From: Calamus simplicifolius
Taxonomy: Eukaryota > Streptophyta > Magnoliopsida > Arecales > Arecaceae
Length of the DNA: 64,000 nucleotides
Direction: 5' to 3'
Assembly (NCBI GenBank): GCA_900491605.1
Contig: UESW01000099.1
Location: 1 to 64,000 of the forward strand
How positions within the stretch are numbered: the first letter of the stretch is position 1; the number at the start of each line of letters is the position of its first letter. A model generated the notes under the pieces. That model was not told the DNA's origin. It saw only the letters and a list, made by a program, of their open reading frames with translations, and made no database searches. The translations under genes and the position numbers were made by a program. Shown in pieces: positions 55,881 to 64,000 of this stretch.

Positions 55881-55977
55881 TTTTGGAAAACTGAGATGCT
55901 CAAACTCATGTTTATTTATAGTGGGGCAAGAGTCCGAAAGAGTGCAAACATGAAATTTAACGCAAGGAGAGGGTACA

Positions 55978-58900
55978 CTATTGATAATACCAACAGAGGT
56001 TGTCGGCATTCCACGTCCGCGGGAGTGGCTTTCCGTCCAGCCCTTTGACTTTGTACGCTCCATGGTGGAGTGCTTCAGTGACTCGGTAGGGTCCTTTCCA
56101 GTTCAGTGCTAACTTGCCCCCTTCCATTGGCTTCGAGACTTCAGCCCGAGGAAGGACTAGGTCTCCCGGCAGAAAGGTCTTGGGGCGGACGCGAGCATTG
56201 TAATACCTGGCCGCTCGCTGCTGATAGGCTGCCATCCGGAGTCGCGCTCGGTCCTGTACCTCCTCCATCAGGTCTAGGTTGGCCCGCAACTGGTTCGGAT
56301 TATCCTCCTCATCGTACGCCTCCACCCTGAGGCTCGGAGAGCTAATCTCCGTCGGAATAACGGCCTTGGATCCGAAGACGAGGCCGAAGGGGGTCTCGCC
56401 AGTGGGGGCTCGCGACGTTGTGTGATAGGCCCATAGAATATTGGGGAGCTCCTCCACCCATCCCTTTGCAGTCATCCAGTCGAGCCCTCAGTCCTTGAAG
56501 ATGATGCGGTTAGTCACCTCGGCCGCTCTGTTGGTCTGAGGATGTCCTACCGAAGTGAACCGCTGATGAACACCCAGCTCGGTGTAGAATCCCTGGACGG
56601 GTGCATTGTCGAACTGCCGGCCATTGTCGATGACCAGGTAATGCGGCAATCCGAACCGACATATAATGGACTTCCAGAAGAAGGACCTCACCTTGCCCTC
56701 GGTGATCTTGGCAAGCGCCTCGGCCTTGATCCATTTGGTGAAGTGGTCGACGGCCACTAATAGGAACTTGCGCTAACTGGAGGCTGGAGGGAATGGCCCC
56801 AGGATGTCCATACCTCACTGGGCGAAGGGTCAAGGTGCTGCCAGGGGAGTCAGTTGGGATGTCGGCTGCCGCTGGATGTTGGCATGGCGCTGGCAGCTAT
56901 CGCACCTCTTGACGAGCTCGGCCGCATCCTCCCTCATGGTCAGCCAGTAATACCCTTGCCGTAGGGCCTTGTATGCCAGGGCTCTGCCCCCCAGATGACC
57001 TCCGCAGATGCCCTCATGGATTTTTCGCAGGATATAATCCGCCTCCATAGGGTCGACGCACTTAAGGACCGGGTGTGAGAATGATCTTCGGTAGAGCCTC
57101 CCGTCCATCATCAGGAACCTCGGGGCCCGCCGCTTGAGCAGCCTGGCCTTAGCTGGGTCCTTTGGGAGGATGCCATCAGTCAGATATCGGACATAAACAT
57201 CTATCCAAAAGGGTTCCTGCTCGACCGGCAGAGCCTCCTCCGTTGCTTCAATGCTCGGGACTTGCAGGTGCTCCATGTATGTCCTTCCTAAGGTCCCGTC
57301 GACCGAAGTGGCCAAACGGGACAACGCATCAGCCCTGGCATTTTTCGCCTGGGGAATGTAGCCGACATGGAAGTAAGAAAACTGAGAGGCCTGGGATTGC
57401 ACCTTGCTCAAGTAGCGGGACATAGTCGGGTCTCTGGCCTCATACTCCCCAGCGACCTGCCCGGAGACAAGCTGGGAATCCATGAAGGCCCTCAGACGCT
57501 CCACGCCGAGCTCCTTGGCTAGGTTCATCCCTGCCAGCAAGGCTTCATACTCTGCCTGGTTGTTTGTAGCTGGAAAAAGGAACCGGAGGGCGTACTCCAC
57601 CACCTCTCCCTCGGGGCTCGCAAGGATAAGTCCGACCCCGCTCCCTTGGGAATTCAACGCTCCATCCACATGGAGGATCCAGTCTTCCTCCCCCATTGCC
57701 TTGGCTATAGGGGGTTCTACGCGCGCCTCTGGGTGCGACTCCTCCGGACACTCCTCGGCCCAAGTGCATTCGACCAAGAAATCGGCTAACACCTGGGACT
57801 TCATTGCAGACCTCGATCGGATGGATAACTCAAACTCACTCAACCTGATGGCCCACTTGGCTAGCCGACCGGAGGTATCAGGACGGGACAAGATAGTTCG
57901 GAGAGGTTGGTCCATAAGCACCACAATTGGATGAGCTTGGAAGTAAGGTCGGAAGCACTGAGCGGCGACCACCAGGGCGAAGATGATCTTCTCGGTCTTG
58001 GAGTATCTTGTCTCGGCATCATGAAGCACTTTGCTGGTGTAGTAGACCGGCTTCTGTGCTCCATCGCATCCATGCGAACGAGCACAGAGCTGACGGCCTC
58101 GGGGAGGCCGCAAGATAAAGGAGTTCCTCCCCACCCCTCGGCTTAAACAGCAGCGGAGGAGTGAACAAAAATTTCTTCAGCTCCTCGAAAGCCTCCTGGC
58201 ACTCCTTTGTCCACTCGAAGCTGTTGACCTTGCACAACGCCTTGAAGAATGGTAGGCACCTTTCCACCGACTTAGACAAGAAACGGCTCAAAGCTGCTAC
58301 TCCCCCGGTCATGCGCTGCACCTCCTTTTTGTTAGCCAGGGGTCTCATGTCCAAAATGACTCGAATCTTGTCGGGGTTAGCTTCGATTCCCCGTTGAGTC
58401 ACCATGAAGCCTAAAAACTTACTTGCTGTAACCCCGAAGGCACACTTGTGGGGGTTCAGCCTCATCTGATACCGGTGGAGATTGCCGAAGGTCTTCGCAA
58501 GGTTGGTGACATAGTCGGCAGTGTGGGTGCTCTTGGTCAGCATGTCGTCCACATATACCTCCATATTACGCTCGATCTAATCCTCAAAGACCTTGTTCAT
58601 CAGCCTCTGGTATGTGGCTCCCGCATTCTTCAGCCCAAATGGCATCACCTTGTAACAGTATATCCCCTTCTCGGTTATAAAGGAGGTCGCCTCCTCATCA
58701 GCTGGGTCCATCTTGATCTGATTGTACCTCGAGAAGGCATCCATGAAGCTGAGGGTCTCATGACCGGACGTGGAGTCTACTAGCTGGTTGATCCGAGACA
58801 GCAGAAAGCTATCCTTGGGGTACGCCTTGTTGAGGTCGGTGAAGTCCACGCACATCCTCCAGCTCCCACTGGCCTTGCGGACCATTATGATATTTGCCAG

Positions 58901-59799
58901 CCAGTCGGAATAATGCACCTCACGGATGTGGCCGGCCGCCACCAACTTGCATACCTCCTCGTCTATGGCCTTCTGCCTGTTGGGAGCAAAACTCATCTTC
59001 TTCTGGCGAACGGGTCGACACTCCGGCTTGATGTTGAGCTGGTGGGTGATTACTTCCTTCGGGATGTCTGGCATGTCCGACGCCGATCGGGCGAAGATAT
59101 CCGTGTTGGCTCGCAGAAAAGCGAGGAGCCGATCGCGGGCCTCCTCCGAAGCAAGGCCCCGATTTGGACGGTCTGCGCCGAGTCCTCCCCCAGGGGGAAG
59201 GACAGCATATGCTTAGCTAGCTCCCTCTCCTCTCCGAGTCTCAGGGATCCAGCGCTTCTGGTGCAGGTGCAGGTACTGCCCCTTATGGACTGAGGGCCAT
59301 GTGGTAGCACAGTGGTGGCTAGTTCTACTCCCCCCGCATCTCCCCGACCCCTTTGTAGGTGGGAAACCTCACGAGGAGTCTTTTGGTGGAGATGACAGCG
59401 TCCAGCAGGTTGAGTCCGGGCCTTCCGAGGATGGCATTATAAGCGAGGGGCACCCGGACCACCAGAAAGCTCATGAAGACTATGCTTTGATGCGGGGGCG
59501 TGCTGGCCGTGACAGGGAGAGTGATCTCTCCTCGACCTTCACAGAGTTCCTGGTGAACCCCATCAAGGGTGTGGTGATCGGTCGGAGCAGGCCGGAGGCA
59601 GGTTCATGCGGACAAAAGCATTGTAACTCAAAATATTCACCGAGCTTCCACTATCAACCGGAATTCTTTTACAGGATGCTTAGCGATCGTCATGGATACG
59701 ACGACGCTATCATCATTTTTGTTGACCACCCCCTCTAGGTTCCTTTTGGAAAAAGGGATTACAGAATCTAACTCTCCCTCCCCCCTAGGCCTCTTGGGC
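55978..59799 (-). pseudogene. Tat element B pol: protease, RT, two RNase H domains, integrase
   Basis: Protease has VDSGSSVNILSYNAF near 59680-59620. RT frame 59074-58577 holds FTDLNKAYPKDSF and KVMPFGLKNAGATYQRLMNK, is cut by one CAG-to-TAG stop at 58577, and continues with YVDDML (YVDD at 58544-58555). Frame 58134-56830 holds the first RNase H, the second RNase H (WILHVDGALNSQGSGVGL, FPATNNQAEYEALLAGMNLA) and the integrase zinc block (HEGICGGHLGG...CDSCQRHAN). The integrase core continues in 56757-56488 (DNGRQFDNAP) and 56475-55978, ending at 55978. The enzyme set would copy the RNA and integrate the DNA, but at least four stops or shifts remain. Confidence 0.9.
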
Positions 59800-61369
59800 G
59801 GGCCGCCTGCCCCCAGAAAATCATGGCCATCATCTTCTCAGTTGGAGCATTATTGATTATCAGTGGTGGAGGCGCTAACGGGCTGGGAGCGCCCGGGTTG
59901 TTCCTCTGAAGGTGGCCACGTTTGATAAGGTCCTCTATTCCCTTCTTTAGCTGGAGATAGTTGTCAGTATCATGGCCGTGGTCCCGATGGTAGCGGCAGT
60001 ACAGGTTCTTGTTGCAGAGGATCTTCGGGTTCAGTGGAGGAGGGCGCTGAAGATAGGGCTCGCCCTCAATCTCGAGCAGGATGTGCGATATCGGGGCAAG
60101 CAGAGGAGTGTAGGGCCCATCCCTCGGTGCAGGAGCTCGAGGACAATTGTTTGGTCGGCGGGGAGGCTCAGGCCTCCTGGAGCGAGCTTCAGCAAGTTAT
60201 GGACAAGCCAGCTTCTTGGAAGTAGTTCCGCTAATCTTGCACCGGAAGGAATCAACCTCGTCGGTACGGATGTACTTCTCGGCCCGGCTCAAAAGCTCGG
60301 CATAAGAGCCGGATGGCTTCTTATCGAGGGAGTATGCGAAGCGGAAGGGCGGAGCCCTCGCTTCAAGGCCAGGGTGGCCACGGAGTCCTCAAGGTTGTAG
60401 ACCTCCAGGGCTGCCTCCTTGAACCAAGCAACATAGTCCCACAGGGACTCGCCACTCTTTTGCTGGACGGAGAAGAGACTGTCTGCCACCCTTGAAATCT
60501 TTCGGCAGGCATCAAAGTGGGCTAGGAAGGCCCTCTTCAGCTGGCGGAAGGAGTCGATACTTCACGGCGGCAGGTGGGAGTACTAGGCTCAAGCTGCTTT
60601 CTTCAAAGTGGCAGGAAAAGTGATGCATATGAGCGAATCAGTTGTCCCCTGGACCTGCATGAGGACCTTGTAACTTTCTAAATGGTCCAGGGGGTCCGTG
60701 GTCCCATCATATGGGTCCAGCTGGGGAAGTCGGAACTGGGTCGATACAGGTTCCTCCATGATGCGGCGGGACAGAGGCGGCCGGCTGTCATAGTCCTCCT
60801 TCGGTGGGTTGGTGATCCGGCGGCTGAGCTCCTCCAACCGCTGGTTCTAATCGTCGAGCCAGCGCTCAGCTCGGTGGGCTATTCTGCCATCGAAGGACCC
60901 ATCCTTCAAGATTCTGAAGAGGGGGAAGAGCGGCGGTGATGCAGACGAGGGCACTCCGCCTCCTTCCCGTGTCGCCGCTTGGGAGATGCATTGGCATGGC
61001 GAGAGGTTGACCGGGGCCTCTTGGAGGCTTCCCAGCGGTGAGGCTTGGGCGAAGTGCGATGGTGGCGAGCTTCTCGAATGGTAGACCTCCTCCGAGAAGA
61101 GCGTTGGCTGGGTTGGACCACTGCTGGCACTGACGGGAGGGCTCTAGTTGCTGCGCAGCCGCCGCTTGATGCTGCAGGCCTTGTACCACGGTCACCAAAG
61201 ATTGGACTTGCACGGCAAGGGCAGCAAGTCGGTCTTCTTGAAGCTGTTATGCTGGTGGTGCAGGGACATCGGCTAGGGAAGCTGAGGGGCCAACCGCCAG
61301 CAGATCAGCTCCTTGACGCTGCCCCCCAGCGTGACTGGCAGAGCCCCCTTTCGCACGGGTCGTCACCAT
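59800..61369 (-). pseudogene. Tat element B gag polyprotein, broken
   Basis: The ATG at 61369 starts MVTTRAKGGSASHAGG. Segments in shifting frames include QVQSLVTVVQGLQHQAAAAQ, PYDGTTDPLDHLESYKVLMQ, FLAHFDACRKI-type sequence near 60510, and a CRHDHG-type knuckle region near 59990-59950. Stops occur at 61247, about 60840, about 60590 and others. At the gag-pro boundary the codon homologous to the element A stop is TGG, so gag and pol were one continuous frame in the ancestor. Confidence 0.82.
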
Positions 61370-61429
61370 GTCTTGAGAGCTCGGGGAAAGAGAAGTTTTT
61401 CTAACAAGTCCGAAGCTTTTCTCTTCTGA

Positions 61430-61449
61430 CCCCCTACCTGGCGCGCCAA
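61430..61449 (-). other. Primer-binding site of Tat element B
   Basis: The minus strand reads TTGGCGCGCCAGGTAGGGGG two bases inside the LTR, the same site type as element A but better preserved. Confidence 0.8.
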
Positions 61450-61451
61450 TC

Positions 61452-62313
61452 TGTTGACGCCAAGTCACCTTCCTTGAACGCCGAGAAGATGGAGATCTCC
61501 CTCGCCGGATTCTTGCAAGAGAAGTCCCTGGAGACCGAATGCTCCCGTGGGGACCCTCTGCTGCTCAAGTCAGTCACTCGGGAACAGACAAGAGTTAGCT
61601 AGCAGAAAGAAGCTAGAGTACTGAAGTTCAAGATCCTTCCTTGTCTTGAGTTCGGGCTTTTATACCTATTCGAAAGTCTCACGTACGTTTCTAGAAGGTT
61701 TCTGATCTCGAGGGGCCACTTGCCTGGTAACGAACGGGAGGCAAGGTTGGCAACGAGAGGTCACAATCGGTATGGGCATGTCAGAGGTGTCCGGCTCCGC
61801 CTGTCATCCATCAAGTGCGGCGCCACGGATGGCAGGCAGAACTGATCGTGACAGGTGCACGTCGTTACGAGGCAGGGCCACGTGCTGTTGTAGTAGGGCG
61901 ACGGAGTACGTAGGGCACGTGGGGCGCATGGAACAAGTGAAGCATGTGACCGTAGTGGGCGATTAGTGGGCCCCACGGATATGTCAGACGGCTCGAGGCC
62001 GAGGTCGAGGCGGACGCTCGAGGCCGAGGCCGAGACGGAAGCTTGATGCCGAGGCCAAGGTGGACGCTCAAGGCCGAGGCCAAGGCGGAAGCTTGATGCC
62101 TAGGCCGAGGCCAAAGCTTGAGGCCGAGGCCCAGGCTGACGCTCGAGGCCCAGGGGAACCTCGGACCTCCGATGAGGGCCTAGGAGGCCAAGGGGGCCTC
62201 GGGGGCCGAGGTGGATGCTCAGAGGCCGAGGGGGCCTCGGGATCGAAGGTTGGGCTCTGACAGTTTGCCGTTTGTCCACTGTTTACTTTGACGACCTTGG
62301 ATCAGCCACATCA
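61452..62313 (-). repeat. 5' LTR of Tat element B (862 bp)
   Basis: On the minus strand it starts TGATGTGGCTGATCC at 62313 and ends GGCGTCAACA at 61452. A GAGGCCGAGG minisatellite occupies about 61990-62240 (U3) and a minus-strand TATA box (GGTATAAAAG) lies at about 61657-61666. It is 78 bp longer than the 3' LTR. Confidence 0.92.
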
Positions 62314-62318
62314 GGTAC

Positions 62319-63069
62319 TGGTACTGGTATGCAAAGGTTTTAAGTCTCACTACAGGAACCCTTACCAATAACTTACCTGTATGAGTAAAGCCAATATAGT
62401 ACGTACACCCTGATGCTGAAACATAATACATTGCTAAAGGAGACTCAATAGTTCTACTATATATGCATTAGCATGACACCATATATATGAAGCCCCCATA
62501 TTGTCCTGGTATCTACCATGTCACTATATATTATTGAGATTTTGTTTAAATAAACTAAGTGCGTGTATGTAGATGTGTTTAGAAAATAGTCGTGGACTCT
62601 CTCACGGCGATTCTCACCTCAGAAGCCGAGGCGGCGTGATGCTTCGATTCAAAAAATTTTGCCTATTTCAAATCTTTGCAATGGATATGTTGTGAAGCGA
62701 GACGGCTCTCCGAGAATCAACGCTTCACAGTCTCTAGTGCCACGGTGCTCAACTTCTATAAATCCACACACAATCAAATCAACAAAGAATCAGAAAAATA
62801 AGTTCTTGTCTATAATCGAGTTTTCATTAATGCTTTGGCGCAAACTCGATTCAAGGCTTATCGTGTCCTGCAGCGTATTTGCTATTCACCCACAGGGCAT
62901 ATTCGAGAGGATGCAAATAACGCTTAAAAAAAGCGTTACATGCGTAATTCAAGCCTGTCCTTATCTTCATTTTCCTCGGTCCTTATCCTTATCCTTATCC
63001 TTATCCTTATCCTTATCTTCATCCTTACTTCCCTTATTTAAATTCTCAATAATCTTAAGCATTATCTCA
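62319..63069 (+). mobile_element. Probable 5' LTR and leader of a Copia element
   Basis: A TATA box (TATAAAT, 62757-62763) stands about 310 bp before the gag ATG, and the intervening DNA looks like an LTR R-U5 and leader. A (CCTTAT)6 microsatellite occupies 62981-63016. I could not locate LTR ends or a primer-binding site with certainty because the partner LTR is outside the window. Confidence 0.45.
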
Positions 63070-64000
63070 ATGGAGACCGAGACTTCTGTGGCCACCATCA
63101 AGTTGATGAACCAAGATCTTGTCAGACTCGATCAATTCAATGGCACTAATTTCATTTGTTGGCAAGATAAGTTAAAGTTTCTTCTTATTAAAGATCTTCT
63201 ACATCCTCGATTCGGACTTGGTGCCTATACCGGAGCCAACTGACAGCGACCCCGAGGTAGAGCGCAAGAAGCGAAGGGAGGACAAATTCATATACCATGG
63301 GCACATCCTCAACGCTCTATCCGACCGATTGTATGACCTATACACTAACACACAATCGGCAAAAAAAATATGAAACTCATTGGAATACAAGTACAAGGCT
63401 GAGGAGGAAGGTATGGAGAAATTTTTTATATTTAAATATTTTTGATTTTAAGATGTGTGATAAGAAGTCAATTCTTTCACAAATGCATGAATTGCAAGTG
63501 ATTGTCAACAAAATCAAAGCAGTAAAATCAATATTCCCGAGTCTTTTCAAGTCGGTACAATAATCACAAAATTACCACCGTCTTGAAAGGGCTATAGGAA
63601 AAAACTTCTCCATAACACCGAGGATTTTTCCTTAGAGCAAATTTAGAAACACCTTCGAATCGAGGAGGAATCGAGGATGAGGGTTGGAAAATGTCAACAT
63701 TGAATCGGGGTCTACAAAGGCGAATGCTGTGAGCAAGCCTAAGAAGGACAAAAAAGGATGGCAAAGCAAACTATCTTGGTCCCAAAAAGGATCAAAAGAA
63801 GTTTAAGAAAATGAAGCCAAAGGGAAGTTGTTATGTGTGTGGCAAACCCAAGCATTTTGCTCATGACTGCAGACATCGCAGGGGCCAAATCAAGGAAGCA
63901 AATGCCATCAACGTTGAAAATGATGAAATTATCACTGTCGTGAGCGAAGTCATGGCAGTCCATGGAAAGGTCCCCGGATGGTGGTATGACACCTGTGCCA
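63070..64000 (+). pseudogene. Copia gag and start of protease, running off the window, broken
   Basis: The ATG at 63070 opens METETSVATIKLMNQD, then FNGTNFICWQDKLKFLL, the typical Copia gag N-terminus. After a frame change near 63200 comes HILNALSDRLYDLYTNTQSA, then KSILSQMHELQVIVNKIK, then FSLEQIxKHLRIEEESR in another frame. A CCHC knuckle (CYVCGKPKHFAHDC, 63829-63870) and a GWWYDTCA block, where the protease normally has WWxDSGA, follow at the window edge. At least three frame changes and stops make it non-functional. It belongs to the Tork-like group by resemblance; this is less certain. Confidence 0.85.

Larger units (their letters stand above)
50326..62313 (-). mobile_element. Full-length Tat-lineage Ty3/gypsy retrotransposon (12.0 kb, inactive)
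   Basis: Minus-strand element with 5' LTR 61452-62313, primer site 61430-61449, gag, pro-pol to 55978, a tandem array (54150-55880), an antisense ORF (51672-53860 plus), a polypurine tract and 3' LTR 50326-51109. Perfect 5-bp target duplication GGTAC at 50321-50325 and 62314-62318. It belongs to the same lineage as 28449-40863 but differs in LTR U3 and array organisation. It is better preserved: the RT box is YVDD. It still has several stops and frameshifts. Confidence 0.95.

Noticed and set aside
62349..62362. CACTACAGGAAC as a second CACTA terminus
   Set aside because: Only the first eight bases fit, subterminal repeats are lacking, and no matching opposite end is seen.

Overview
This window is repeat-rich nuclear DNA from a flowering plant. 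The evidence is spliced plant gene relics, a CACTA transposon, Tat-lineage Ty3/gypsy elements, Copia elements and a plant L1-type LINE. The GC-rich coding sequence of the one intact gene fits a monocot, but I cannot name the species. I see no CRISPR array, operon, rRNA or tRNA gene.

Layout. At 770-2966 lies a truncated Copia element (minus strand) whose LTR ends 13 bp beyond the stop codon of a dead NRT1/PTR-family (NPF5-type) transporter gene. That gene (minus strand) is spread over 19370-2980. Exon 1 is at 19259-19370, two pieces of exon 3 are at 6836-7090 and 4018-4133, and exon 4 is at 2980-3836. Between the pieces sit a 2.7-kb LTR inserted in exon 3 with a 5-bp target duplication (4134-6835), a second LTR of the same broad family (7091-8131), and a 3'-truncated CACTA element (8132 to about 19165). 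The CACTA carries a very large 85-bp tandem array, itself split by a 2-kb solo LTR, and the N-terminal part of a TNP2-type transposase. Next to the NPF relic is a broken piece of a LEUNIG_HOMOLOG-like co-repressor gene (19628-20058, minus).

At 21660-22207 there is a probable 5'-truncated LINE tail. From 22208 to 26100 the DNA is AT-rich with no recognised gene. The one intact-looking host gene is at 26403-26798 (plus), a 131-residue protein resembling EMBRYO SAC DEVELOPMENT ARREST 6, with a TATA box and poly(A) signal.

The right half is mainly transposons: a solo LTR (27316-28213), a 12.4-kb Tat element on the plus strand (28449-40863), a 6-kb LINE on the minus strand (42819 to about 48790), a 12-kb Tat element on the minus strand (50326-62313, perfect 5-bp target duplication), and the 5' part of a Copia element running off the right edge.

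Both Tat elements share one plan: LTR, primer site, gag, protease, reverse transcriptase, RNase H, second (plant-type) RNase H, integrase, a tandem array after pol, an antisense intron-containing extra ORF, polypurine tract, LTR. All are broken by stops or frameshifts. Most stops I could interpret are C-to-T or G-to-A transitions, as expected in heavily methylated DNA. I found no convincing new biological system. The most interesting material is the family of independently expanded minisatellites in LTRs, 3' regions and the CACTA subterminal region, and the conserved antisense ORF.
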